Translations under genes and position numbers: made by a program | Notes under the pieces: model-generated | Told to the model about the DNA's origin: nothing | Database searches by the model: none | Seen by the model: the letters and a program-made list of their open reading frames with translations, nothing else | Shown here: one piece after another, positions 27,032 to 35,368 of the stretch | How the letters are laid out: each line of letters opens with the position of its first letter | Position numbering within the stretch: the stretch's first letter is position 1 | Assembly (NCBI GenBank): GCA_900551245.1 | Contig: URVC01000004.1 | Span: 1 to 64,000, forward strand | From: an uncultured bacterium | GTDB lineage: Bacteria > Verrucomicrobiota > Lentisphaeria > Victivallales > Victivallaceae | Reading direction: 5' to 3' | DNA length: 64,000 nt

Positions 27032-27130
27032 TTGTCGTTGACTGCAGACGTGGTGAATCATGGTGAAATTCCGTGGCTGTCGCGCAACCGTATAGTCGGA
27101 TCCCACCGCAGTCAGTAAAAAAATGACAAG
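27032..27130 (+). ncRNA. Cobalamin riboswitch (compact type)
   Basis: The core matches the cobalamin riboswitch consensus: GGTGAATCATGGTGAAATTC, then CCGTGGCTGTCGCGCAACCG and a TCGGA segment (27051-27100). Closing stems are visible: TGACTGC (27039-27045) with GCAGTCA (27108-27114), GTGG with CCAC inside it, and TTGTC (27032-27036) with GACAA near 27125. The fold is short, like the variant cobalamin riboswitches lacking the large peripheral domains. It lies directly before an operon of cobalamin transport and synthesis genes, as expected for repression by the end product. Confidence 0.85.
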
Positions 27131-27150
27131 GGAGTTCCAGCGAAACTCCC
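27130..27150 (+). promoter_or_regulatory. Hairpin after the cobalamin riboswitch (expression platform?)
   Basis: GGGAGTT (27130-27136) pairs with AACTCCC (27144-27150) across a 7-base loop. No T-tract follows, so it is not a standard intrinsic terminator. It lies between the riboswitch and the ribosome binding site (AAGGAAG, about 27179) and may be part of the switching region. Confidence 0.45.
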
Positions 27151-27190
27151 GGATTCCGCCTGTGCGCGTTACACAAAAAGGAAGTCTCTC

Positions 27191-28054
27191 ATGGTTTTCG
27201 CCGCACCTCTCCAAGTCAAACGTTGTAGCAATCGATTTACCCTGATCGAACTGCTGGTCGTCGTCGCCATCATCGCCATCCTGGCCGGTATGCTCCTGCC
27301 CGCCTTGAGTCAGGCCCGCAGCAAGGCGAGAAGCATCAGCTGCCTCTCCAACTGCAAACAGACCGGCTATGCCGTCAGCAGCTACCGGAACGATTTCGAC
27401 GGATACGCCATCCCCGCCTACGTGCTCTACAAGATGGGCAGCGGCGGCACCCCCTGGCTGGGGGAACGGGACTCCTCCGGCAACATCGACGTGCAGACGT
27501 CGATCCTCATGCCGTACATCGGCAACTCCTGGGAAACGCTGATCTGCCCGGCCGCCCCCGCCGAATGGAATCTCTCCGACCCGGAAAAGATCCCCGGCGG
27601 CGCCGGATACGGTTACAACTACTATGGCGTCGGCGGGCAGTACTACCTCGGCGTCAGCCCCTCCAGCAACAAGATGCAGGCCGGGATGAAACAGATCGCC
27701 CGTCCGTCCCGGACCGTCGCCTTCGCCGATGCGATCAACGCCGACTCCGGGAGCTTCGGGGAGCCGACTTTCTGCCTCTATTCCCCGGTGAAACCTTCGC
27801 TTGAGAACGGAGTGCTCTCCGTATCGGTCATGTCGGAAAGCGGCAGCAAGAACCACGGCAACAACGTCCATTTCCGCCACTCCGGCTCCACGGCGAACTT
27901 CGTCTGGATGGACGGGCACGCGACCGCCGAACATATGGCGTTCCGGAAAAACAACTCCGATCCCCGGATCGATGCGATGAAAATCGGCAACATCGGCGCC
28001 ATCGATTCCGACAGTTACTACACTCCGATGAGAACCGATCTTGAGGCGCTATGA
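27191..28054 (+). CDS. H-X9-DG-type pseudopilin-like protein leading the B12 operon
   Basis: A 287-residue pseudopilin-like protein: 15-residue leader, FTLIELLVVVAIIAILAGML (F16, E20), LLPALSQARSKA. Position -1 is Arg. The C-terminal motif is slightly longer than in its paralogues, with ten residues between His and Asp (H-S-G-S-T-A-N-F-V-W-M-D-G-H). AAGGAAG about six bases before the ATG supports the start. It is the first gene after the cobalamin riboswitch and overlaps the substrate-binding-protein gene by 4 bp, so it should be made when cobalamin is scarce. A part in B12 capture at the cell surface is a tempting but untested inference. Confidence 0.82.
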   Translation: MVFAAPLQVKRCSNRFTLIELLVVVAIIAILAGMLLPALSQARSKARSISCLSNCKQTGYAVSSYRNDFDGYAIPAYVLYKMGSGGTPWLGERDSSGNIDVQTSILMPYIGNSWETLICPAAPAEWNLSDPEKIPGGAGYGYNYYGVGGQYYLGVSPSSNKMQAGMKQIARPSRTVAFADAINADSGSFGEPTFCLYSPVKPSLENGVLSVSVMSESGSKNHGNNVHFRHSGSTANFVWMDGHATAEHMAFRKNNSDPRIDAMKIGNIGAIDSDSYYTPMRTDLEAL

Positions 28055-28995
28055 GGAAGAGAATTTTTGCGTTCCTGCCGACAACGTTTCTCCTCATCGC
28101 GCCGCTCGCGGGGGCAGAGCCCGGCATCGTTTCGGAGAGCGCCGAAACCATCCGCTACCGGGAGGTGGACGGCACCGAGACACTGTTGACGAAACATCCC
28201 CGCCGGACCATCGTCGGCAACGCCTCGTTCGCCGACCCCTGGTTCACGGCGGGGGGAAGCGCGATCGGGGTCCCGACGGTCCGCAGTCAGCAGGCGCTCC
28301 CGGAACAGGCGCGTGATCTGCCGCGCATCGGCGTGCTTCGTTCGTTGAATCTGGAGAAGATTTTCGCCATGAAACCGGACCTCGTGCTCATCAACGCCAA
28401 TCTGCACGCCCACCGGGCGGTGCGGCACCACCTGATCGACGCGGGGATTCCCAATGTCGCGCTCGATTACGCCAACTTCCACGACTACATCGGAATTCTC
28501 GACCTCTTCTGCCGCCTCAACGGCGGAAGCGTGGAAACCAATTCGACGGCCAAACGGATCATCTCGCAGGTAAGAAAGCTGACGGAAGAGGCAGCGCGCC
28601 TCCCCTCCCCCCGGTTCGCCGTCCTCTTCGTGGCGAGCGGCGGATTCGTGCTCGAAAGCGGGGATCTGAACGTTCCGACCATGGCGGAGATGCTGGGCGG
28701 CACCAACATTGCCAGACAGGAGTCCGGACGGCTCAAATACAGCTTTGAACAGCTGTTGATCGACGACCCGGACATCATCCTCATCAACACGATGGGCGAC
28801 TCGAAGGCGTTGCAGAAGAAGTTCACCCGCGACCTCATCAGCCAGCCCGCCTGGCAGCAGCTCAAGGCGGCAAAGACCGGACGGGTGCACTTTCTGCCCC
28901 CGGAACTCTTCCTCTATATGGCGGGGAGCCGTTATCCGGAAGCGTTTCTTCATCTGGCGAAGCTGCTTCACCCGGAAAAGGAGTTTACCCTATGA
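28051..28995 (+). CDS. btuF: Cobalamin/metal-chelate ABC transporter substrate-binding protein (BtuF-like)
   Basis: A 314-residue periplasmic binding protein of the BtuF/FhuD class with a signal peptide (cleavage near AGA-E, residue 22). It has the two-lobed pattern of the class: an N-terminal lobe with PRIGVLRSLNLEKIFAMKPDLVLI, a long connecting helix and a C-terminal lobe with YSFEQLLIDDPDIILI. It overlaps the pseudopilin and the permease gene by 4 bp each. On sequence alone an iron-chelate ligand is possible; the riboswitch and the downstream cob genes favour a corrinoid. Confidence 0.8.
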   Translation: MRKRIFAFLPTTFLLIAPLAGAEPGIVSESAETIRYREVDGTETLLTKHPRRTIVGNASFADPWFTAGGSAIGVPTVRSQQALPEQARDLPRIGVLRSLNLEKIFAMKPDLVLINANLHAHRAVRHHLIDAGIPNVALDYANFHDYIGILDLFCRLNGGSVETNSTAKRIISQVRKLTEEAARLPSPRFAVLFVASGGFVLESGDLNVPTMAEMLGGTNIARQESGRLKYSFEQLLIDDPDIILINTMGDSKALQKKFTRDLISQPAWQQLKAAKTGRVHFLPPELFLYMAGSRYPEAFLHLAKLLHPEKEFTL

Positions 28996-29999
28996 AATAT
29001 GAGATTCTGCGCCGTACCGCCGGATTCCGGCTGACCATTCTGGCAATTCTCGCACTGCTGCTTGCTGCAGCGCTTCTGGCGGGTCTGCGTTTCGGTTCGC
29101 TCCGGCTGGATGCGGCGGAGATTCTCCATACGCTTCTTTCGGAACGCGAAGGCGTGAAATACCAGATTCTCTGGAACATCCGCCTGCCGCGGGTTCTGCT
29201 CGGCGCGCTGGTCGGCGGCAGTCTCGCCGTCTCCGGCGCGGTCCTGCAGGGAATCATGCGCAACCCGCTCGCCTCGCCCGGCATCATCGGCATCTCCTCC
29301 GGCGGCGGGCTGGGCGGCGTGCTGGTGCTCCTCGCCCTGCCGCAGTTCAGCCACCTGCTGGTGCCGGCGGCCTTCGCCGGAGCGCTGGCGACGGCGTTTC
29401 TGGTCTATCTGCTCGCCTGGAAGCGGGGCATCGACCCGGTACGGCTGATTCTCTCCGGCGTGGCGATCGGTTCGATGCTGGGGGCGGCCAGCAGTACCAT
29501 TCTGCTCTTCAACGCGGAAAAGGTGGCCGGCATCCTCGACTTCACCGTCGGGAGCCTTTCGACCCGCTCCTGGCCGCAGTTCCGGCTGGTCTGGCCCTAC
29601 ATGCTCGGCGGCTTTCTCGTCTCCTGGCTGGCCTCCTCGCGGCTGAACATTCTGATGCTGGGGGACGAGGTGGCGGCAGGGCTGGGAATCCGGGTGGAAC
29701 GGGTGCGGCTGCTTCTGCTTTCGGCGGCGGCACTGCTGGCCGCGGCGGCGGTGAGCGTGGCGGGGCTGCTCGGCTTCGTCGGATTGATCGCGCCGCACAT
29801 CGTCCGCCTGCTGATCGGGTCGGACAACCGCTTTCTGGTTCCGGGCGCGGCGCTCTTCGGGGCGGCGCTGGTGGTCGGGTGCGACACCATCGGCCGGATG
29901 GTGATGGATCCTTCGGAACTTCCGGCCGGGGTGATCATGTCGCTGCTCGGACCGCCCTTCTTCCTCTACCTGCTCAGGAGGCGGTCCTATGCGGCTTGA
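28992..29999 (+). CDS. btuC: Cobalamin ABC transporter permease (BtuC-like)
   Basis: A 335-residue FecCD/BtuC-family permease with about ten hydrophobic segments. Family landmarks are RLPRVLLGALVGGSLAVSGAVLQG, NPLASPGIIGISSGG and, near the C terminus, GLIAPHIVRLLIGSDNRFLVPGAAL. It forms the membrane channel for the substrate-binding protein encoded upstream and the ATPase downstream, whose gene it overlaps by 11 bp. Ligand assignment to corrinoids rests on the operon context. Confidence 0.85.
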   Translation: MKYEILRRTAGFRLTILAILALLLAAALLAGLRFGSLRLDAAEILHTLLSEREGVKYQILWNIRLPRVLLGALVGGSLAVSGAVLQGIMRNPLASPGIIGISSGGGLGGVLVLLALPQFSHLLVPAAFAGALATAFLVYLLAWKRGIDPVRLILSGVAIGSMLGAASSTILLFNAEKVAGILDFTVGSLSTRSWPQFRLVWPYMLGGFLVSWLASSRLNILMLGDEVAAGLGIRVERVRLLLLSAAALLAAAAVSVAGLLGFVGLIAPHIVRLLIGSDNRFLVPGAALFGAALVVGCDTIGRMVMDPSELPAGVIMSLLGPPFFLYLLRRRSYAA

Positions 30000-30801
30000 A
30001 CTTCAGGAACTTGCGGCCGGGTACGGCAAAAAAATCATTCTCGACGGCGTCTCATTGGAGGCGCCGGAGGGGAAGATCCTGACTCTGCTCGGCCCCAACG
30101 GATGCGGCAAATCCACCCTGCTCAAAACGATCGGGCGACTGCTCCGGCCGCGGGGCGGCGCGGTGCTGCTCGACGGGAAATCGATCCACCAGCTCGACAC
30201 GGCGAAGCTCGCCCGCGACCTGGCGATTCTGCCCCAGCTCCACCACGCCCCGGCCGATCTTTCGGTACGCCAGCTGGTCTCCTGTGGGCGCTTTCCGCAC
30301 CGGAAGGGGTTCGGCCCGCCGGGGAAACACGACACGAAGGTGGTCGACCACGTTCTGGAGCAGACCCGGCTCACCGGACTGGCGCATCGGCCGCTGGCCA
30401 CGCTTTCCGGCGGGGAACGCCAGCGGGCGTGGATCGCCATGACGCTCGCGCAGGAGCCGAATCTGCTGCTGCTCGACGAACCGACCACCTTTCTCGACAT
30501 CTGCTGTCAGTTCGAAATCATCGAGCTGGTGCGCGAACTGAACCGCGAACTCGGAATCACGGTGGTGATGGTGCTTCACGACCTCAATCTGGCGGCGCGC
30601 TGTTCGCACCTGCTCGCGGCGATCCGCGACGGCAAGCTCCGGTACGCGGGGAGCGCGGAGGAGATTCTGCGCCCGGAAATCCTGCGGGAAATTTTTGAGA
30701 TCGAGGCGAAGGTGGTCACCGGCGCGGACGGGATTCCCTACTGCATTCCGGTCGGCTCCTGCCGCCGGGAGGAGCGGGAGGAAGGGAAGGAGACACCATG
30801 A
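29989..30801 (+). CDS. btuD: Cobalamin ABC transporter ATP-binding protein (BtuD-like)
   Basis: A 270-residue ABC ATPase of the iron-chelate/vitamin B12 type. Walker A is GPNGCGKST (about residues 36-44), the signature motif is LSGGERQRAWIAM, Walker B LLLLDEPTTFLD, and the switch histidine is in VLHDLN. AGGAGG seven bases before the ATG supports the start inside the permease gene. The C-terminal extension (~225-270) ends in a charged tail overlapping cbiK by 4 bp. Confidence 0.87.
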   Translation: MRLELQELAAGYGKKIILDGVSLEAPEGKILTLLGPNGCGKSTLLKTIGRLLRPRGGAVLLDGKSIHQLDTAKLARDLAILPQLHHAPADLSVRQLVSCGRFPHRKGFGPPGKHDTKVVDHVLEQTRLTGLAHRPLATLSGGERQRAWIAMTLAQEPNLLLLDEPTTFLDICCQFEIIELVRELNRELGITVVMVLHDLNLAARCSHLLAAIRDGKLRYAGSAEEILRPEILREIFEIEAKVVTGADGIPYCIPVGSCRREEREEGKETP

Positions 30802-31625
30802 AGAACCATTGCATCGCTCTTCCTTCGGGAAATTCACAGGAGGCACTGGTCGCAGTATGGTTCGGCACCACCGTGTTCGGTGCGGAGGCCTCCTATCTGC
30901 CGGTGGAGGAGGAGCTGAAACGGCGCAATCCGGGGATTCCACTGTACCGCGCCTACCTCTCCGGCATGGTCCGGCGCCGCCTCGGCGGGCGGGTTCCCGC
31001 TCCGGCGGAGTGTCTGAAACAGCTGCTTGACGCGGGAATCCGGCGCGTCGGGCTCTTCTCCGGCCTGCTGACGGCGGGGGAGGAGTTCGAGCGCCTCCGG
31101 GCGGAGCTCGTACCGTTCCTCCCGAAAAACGGCGGCTTCGACGCCCTGTCTCTCTCGCTCCCGGTCTGCGCGGAGCCCGACCGGCGGAAGCAGTTTTTCG
31201 CCGCGGTCGCCGCGACGGTTCCGGCAGGAAGTGCGGCGCTCTTCATGGGGCACGGCCACGCCGACGGCCGGAGCGACGCGCTCTATTGCTCGGCGGCGGA
31301 GGAGTGGAGGCAGGTTCATCCGGGGCTGTTCCTCGCCTGCGTCGAAGGGAGACCTGCCTTCGAGGAGGTGCGGCAGGAACTTCTGCATGCAGAAATCAAC
31401 CGTCTTTCGCTCCGCCCGCTGCTGTTGACGGCGGGGGATCACGCCCGCAACGATCTTGCGGGTTCCGGGGCGGAGTCGTGGAAATCACAGCTGGAAGCGG
31501 CGGGAATCGAATGCATCCCGGAGCTCCGCGGCCTGGGGGAGTATCCCGCCGTGGCCGCAGTACTTGCGGAAGCGCCGTTTTACCCGGTACAACATCCGGA
31601 CGGCGACAGGAGAAAACAACAATGA
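30798..31625 (+). CDS. cbiK: Anaerobic sirohydrochlorin cobaltochelatase CbiK
   Basis: A 275-residue class II chelatase that inserts cobalt into sirohydrochlorin, the entry step of the anaerobic corrin route. The family landmarks are present: VWFGTT near the N terminus, MGHGH with H152 and H154, and AGDHARNDL with H215, corresponding to the metal-binding histidines of Salmonella CbiK. No signal peptide is seen, in contrast to the periplasmic CbiK forms of some Desulfovibrio. It overlaps btuD and cobD-cbiP by 4 bp. Confidence 0.88.
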   Translation: MKNHCIALPSGNSQEALVAVWFGTTVFGAEASYLPVEEELKRRNPGIPLYRAYLSGMVRRRLGGRVPAPAECLKQLLDAGIRRVGLFSGLLTAGEEFERLRAELVPFLPKNGGFDALSLSLPVCAEPDRRKQFFAAVAATVPAGSAALFMGHGHADGRSDALYCSAAEEWRQVHPGLFLACVEGRPAFEEVRQELLHAEINRLSLRPLLLTAGDHARNDLAGSGAESWKSQLEAAGIECIPELRGLGEYPAVAAVLAEAPFYPVQHPDGDRRKQQ

Positions 31626-34171
31626 ACCAGACGGAACATGGTGGAAATCGAACGAAACTCGCCCGCGAGGCGGGATGCCTCCCGGAGGAACTGCTCGACT
31701 TCAGCGTCAACCTCAATCCCTGCGGACCGCCGCCGGGGGCGAACGGCAACTTTCTGCGCAGTTTCGACCTGCTCGGCGCCTATCCGGAGCCTCACGCGGA
31801 GTCGCTCCACCGCTTTCTGGCGGAAGCGACCGGCATTCCGGAGGAGTGCCTTCAAGCCGGCAACGGCTCCAACGAACTTCTGATGTACCTGCCCGCGCTC
31901 ACCGGGGCGAAGCGGGCGCTGATCGTCACGCCGGGATATCTCGAATACGAACCGGCCTGCCGCCGGGCGGGGCTGGAGATCGAATACGTTCCGCTCCGGC
32001 GCGAAGACGGGTTCACACTCTCTATGGAGAAGCTGGAGCAATCCGTCCGCCCCGGCGATCTGGTGATCGTCGGCAACCCCGGCAATCCGACCGGAACGGC
32101 GGTGAAGGCGGCGGAACTGGCGGCGCTGGCCGGGCGGCACCCCGATGCGACGTTCCTGATTGACGAGGCATTTGCCGACTTCCTTCCGCCGGAGTACCGG
32201 TTCTCCGGAATCGAATGCGACAATCTCATTCTGCTCCGTTCGCTGACCAAGTTCTATGCGATGCCGGGGCTGCGGATGGGGTATGTGGCCGCTCCGGCAC
32301 GGCTCATCGCCGCGCTCCGGGAGCAGCTGCCCTGCTGGCAGTTGTCGACGCCCGCCGAACGGATGATCCGTTACTGCCTCTCTTCGACGGAAGAGTTTGT
32401 CGAGCGGAGCCGCCGCAAAAGTGCACAGCTGCGGCAGGAACTTGCCGGCATGCTGGCAAAGATTCCGCAACTGGTTTGCTATCCCTCGCTTGCGAACTAT
32501 CTGCTGCTCGAATGCCCCCTGCCCGATCTGGCCGGACGGCTGTTGAAGGAGGAGCACATCGCGGTGCGCCGCTGTGCCGATTATCCGGGGCTGGGAGAGA
32601 ACTTTTTCCGCGTCGCAGTCCGGAGCCGGGAGGAGAATCTCCGCCTCGCGACGGCGCTCGCCCGCCTCTGCGACGCAAAGGCGCCGTTCATTTCGCAGAA
32701 ACGCCGGACGCCTGCGTTGATGATTCAGGGCACCTGTTCCAACGCGGGCAAGAGCGTGCTGGCCGCCGCCTTCTGCCGGATCATGCTCGAAGACGGCATT
32801 TCGGTCGCTCCGTTCAAGGCGCAGAACATGGCGCTCAACTCCTTCGTTACCCCCGACGGCGGCGAGATCGGCCGGGCGCAGGCGGTGCAGGCGGAGGCGT
32901 GCCGGCTCGACCCGGATGTACGGATGAATCCGATCCTGCTCAAGCCGGAGAGCGACCACGGCAGTCAGGTGATCGTGCGGGGGCGGCCGGTCGGGAGCAT
33001 GCGTGCGAAGGAGTTCTTCCGCCGCAAGCCGGAGTTCTGGCGCGAAGTCACCGCCAGCTACGACAGCCTGAGCCGGGAACGCGAAGCGATCGTGCTCGAA
33101 GGCGCGGGCAGTCCGGGCGAAATCAACCTCAAATCGACCGATATTGTCAACATGCGCATGGCCGAATACGCCGATGCCCGGGTTCTTCTGGCGGGCGACA
33201 TCGACCGGGGCGGCGTCTACGCCTCCTTCATCGGCACTTGCGCGACCTTCGAACCGTGGGAGCGGAAACTCCTGCACGGCTTCGTGGTCAACAAGTTCCG
33301 GGGGGATCCGGCGCTCCTCGGCAACGCCCACGCCGAAGTGGAGCGCTTCACCGGCAAACCGGTGCTCGGTGTGATCGACTTTCTGCCGGGGCCGGGTCTG
33401 CCGGAGGAGGATTCGGTCGGCTTCTCCTTCGCGAAGAAAGCGAAGCCGGGCGCGGCGATCGACATCGCGCTGATCCGGCTCGGCCACATCGCCAACTTCA
33501 CCGACTACGCGCCGTTCGAAGCGGAGCCGGACACCGTCGTGCGCAGCGTCTCTTCTCCGGAGGAGTTCGGCACTCCCGACGTGGTGATTCTTCCTGGCAG
33601 TAAATCGGTTGCGGCCGATTTCGCCATGCTGGAGCAGAGCAAACTTGCCGGAAAAATCCGCGAAGCGGTGCACCGCGGCTGTCGATACGTCGGCATCTGC
33701 GGCGGACTTCAGCTTGCCGGAGATGTGCTGCTCGACCCGGACCGGGTGGAATCGTCGAATCCGGTTGCTCCGATGTTCGGCTTCCTGCCGCTGGTGACCA
33801 CGATGAAGGGGGAGAAGATTCTCCGGCGCACCACCGGAACCACGGCGGACGGCACCCCGGTTTCCGGCTATGAGATTCACTTTGGCCGCACCGAGTGCAA
33901 CGATCCATCCGTCGAGGTGATCCGTTCCTCCGACGGGCGGCCGGTCGGCTTCGAACGGGGGAACTGTTTCACCACCTATCTGCACGGCATCTTCGATGAC
34001 GACCGCTTCCGCCGGAAGTGGCTCGACGAGGTCCGGGTAAAAAAGGGTCTTGCCCCGCTCGGGGAAGTGACCGCGCACTATGGAGTGGAGGCGGCGCTCG
34101 CCCGGCTCGCCGCCCACGTCCGCGAACGGATTGACATTCCGGCACTCTACCGGGCGATGGGGGTGCGGTAA
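31622..34171 (+). CDS. cobD-cbiP: Fusion of threonine-phosphate decarboxylase (CobD) and cobyric acid synthase (CbiP)
   Basis: An 849-residue two-enzyme protein. Residues 1-~355 are a PLP-dependent class I/II aminotransferase-fold decarboxylase that makes aminopropanol phosphate, with the cofactor lysine K210 in SLTKFYAMPGLRMGY and VGNPGNPTG upstream. Residues ~364-849 are cobyric acid synthase: P-loop-like GTCSNAGKSVLAA, FKAQNMALNS, and a glutamine amidotransferase triad part with C693 (GICGGLQLAG) and H788 (TYLHGIF). The start at 31622 overlaps cbiK by 4 bp; the much longer frame upstream is a shadow. The two activities meet at the late stage of the pathway, since CbiB joins aminopropanol phosphate to cobyric acid. 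Confidence 0.88.
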   Translation: MNQTEHGGNRTKLAREAGCLPEELLDFSVNLNPCGPPPGANGNFLRSFDLLGAYPEPHAESLHRFLAEATGIPEECLQAGNGSNELLMYLPALTGAKRALIVTPGYLEYEPACRRAGLEIEYVPLRREDGFTLSMEKLEQSVRPGDLVIVGNPGNPTGTAVKAAELAALAGRHPDATFLIDEAFADFLPPEYRFSGIECDNLILLRSLTKFYAMPGLRMGYVAAPARLIAALREQLPCWQLSTPAERMIRYCLSSTEEFVERSRRKSAQLRQELAGMLAKIPQLVCYPSLANYLLLECPLPDLAGRLLKEEHIAVRRCADYPGLGENFFRVAVRSREENLRLATALARLCDAKAPFISQKRRTPALMIQGTCSNAGKSVLAAAFCRIMLEDGISVAPFKAQNMALNSFVTPDGGEIGRAQAVQAEACRLDPDVRMNPILLKPESDHGSQVIVRGRPVGSMRAKEFFRRKPEFWREVTASYDSLSREREAIVLEGAGSPGEINLKSTDIVNMRMAEYADARVLLAGDIDRGGVYASFIGTCATFEPWERKLLHGFVVNKFRGDPALLGNAHAEVERFTGKPVLGVIDFLPGPGLPEEDSVGFSFAKKAKPGAAIDIALIRLGHIANFTDYAPFEAEPDTVVRSVSSPEEFGTPDVVILPGSKSVAADFAMLEQSKLAGKIREAVHRGCRYVGICGGLQLAGDVLLDPDRVESSNPVAPMFGFLPLVTTMKGEKILRRTTGTTADGTPVSGYEIHFGRTECNDPSVEVIRSSDGRPVGFERGNCFTTYLHGIFDDDRFRRKWLDEVRVKKGLAPLGEVTAHYGVEAALARLAAHVRERIDIPALYRAMGVR

Positions 34172-34172
34172 G

Positions 34173-34703
34173 ATGCTCGAATTCGACGATCGGGAACGCG
34201 GATTGCTTATGAACCTCACCGGCGACGGCAAGGGCAAGAGCACCAGCGCTTTCGGCACGGCGCTCCGGGCGCTCGGCTGGGGGTGGCGTGTCGCGGTGAT
34301 CCAGTTTATGAAAGGGGAGCGGCCGACCGGAGAGAAAAACTTCTTCTCCAGGTATTTCTCCGAAATGATTTTCGAACAGTACGGACTCGGCCTCACCACC
34401 CGCCCCGGCGACCACCGGGGCATGGCGCAACGGGGCTGGGCGAGAACCCGGGAACTGCTGGAGAGCTTCGACGGCGAACTTCTGATTCTCGACGAACTCA
34501 ACGTCGCGCTGCACCACGGTTTTCTCGACCCGGCGGAGATTGCGGCCGCGCTCCAGGCGCGCCGCGCGACGCTCAACCTCATCGTCACCGGACGGCACGC
34601 GCCGCCGGAACTGGTCGAAATCGCCGACCTGGTCTCTGAAATCGCCGACATCAAACACCCCTTCCATCGGGGAATCCCCACCAGAAAAGGAGTTGACTAC
34701 TGA
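34173..34703 (+). CDS. cobA: Cob(I)alamin adenosyltransferase (CobA/CobO/BtuR type)
   Basis: A 176-residue ATP:corrinoid adenosyltransferase. The P-loop is TGDGKGKSTSAFG (about residues 16-28), followed by GWRVAVIQFMKG and the LLILDELNVALHHG segment characteristic of the BtuR/CobO family. It attaches the upper adenosyl ligand to reduced corrinoids. The start lies one base after the cobD-cbiP stop and the gene overlaps cbiC by one base. Confidence 0.88.
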   Translation: MLEFDDRERGLLMNLTGDGKGKSTSAFGTALRALGWGWRVAVIQFMKGERPTGEKNFFSRYFSEMIFEQYGLGLTTRPGDHRGMAQRGWARTRELLESFDGELLILDELNVALHHGFLDPAEIAAALQARRATLNLIVTGRHAPPELVEIADLVSEIADIKHPFHRGIPTRKGVDY

Positions 34704-35368
34704 TGAAATCCCCATGTGAACGGATTCAATGGAACTGCAGCGGCAGTGAGATCGAACAGGAGAGCTTCCGCCGGATCGATCGGGAGGCGCCTCCCGCCCT
34801 GCGGCAGCGCTTCACCGACGCCGAGTGGCATGTCGCCCGGCGACTGATCCACACCACCGCCGACTTCGCCATCGCCGAACAACTCCGTTTCTCGCCGGGC
34901 GCGATCGAAGCGGCCCTCGCGGCGCTCCGGCGCGGCGCGCGCATCTACACCGATTCGAACATGATCAAATCGGGGCTGTCGATTCCGAAACTGCAGAAAT
35001 TCCACCCCTCCTACTGCCGCGAAACGATTCTCTGCCCGGTGGCGGACCCGGAGACGGCGGAGTACGCAAAACAACGCGGCATCACCCGCGCGCTCGCGGC
35101 GGTCGAACTCCACGAGAAAGAGCTCGACGGAGCGATCTTCCTCTGCGGCAACGCGCCGCTCGCCCTCGCGGGGGTGGTTCGTATGACGCTGGCAAAGCGC
35201 ATCATCCCGGCGCTGGTGGTGGCCATGCCGGTGGGGTTCGTCAACGTGGTGGAATCCAAGGAGTATTCGGCGGAACTCACCACCCCCTGCATCCGCATCG
35301 ACGGGCGGCGGGGCGGCAGTCCGCTCGCGGTAGCGACCTTGCACGGCATCATGGAGAACGCACTGTGA
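34703..35368 (+). CDS. cbiC: Cobalt-precorrin-8 methylmutase CbiC
   Basis: A 221-residue precorrin-8X methylmutase family protein that moves the C11 methyl group to C12, giving cobyrinate. The probable catalytic His is H50 in RLIHTTADF; GARIYTDSNMIKSG and the closing TPCIRIDGRRGGSPLA are family features. It overlaps cobA by one base and cbiD by 4 bp (GTGA). Confidence 0.87.
   Translation: MKSPCERIQWNCSGSEIEQESFRRIDREAPPALRQRFTDAEWHVARRLIHTTADFAIAEQLRFSPGAIEAALAALRRGARIYTDSNMIKSGLSIPKLQKFHPSYCRETILCPVADPETAEYAKQRGITRALAAVELHEKELDGAIFLCGNAPLALAGVVRMTLAKRIIPALVVAMPVGFVNVVESKEYSAELTTPCIRIDGRRGGSPLAVATLHGIMENAL

Noticed and set aside
31580..34681. A 1033-codon open frame on the minus strand across cobD-cbiP
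   Set aside because: It lies wholly antisense to a clearly recognised two-domain enzyme and its translation is Arg/Glu/His-rich with no family motif; long antisense frames are expected from the GC-rich third positions here.
34825..35364. Upstream extension of the cbiD frame
   Set aside because: It overlaps cbiC and is Arg/His-rich; the family N terminus starts at the GTG at 35365.
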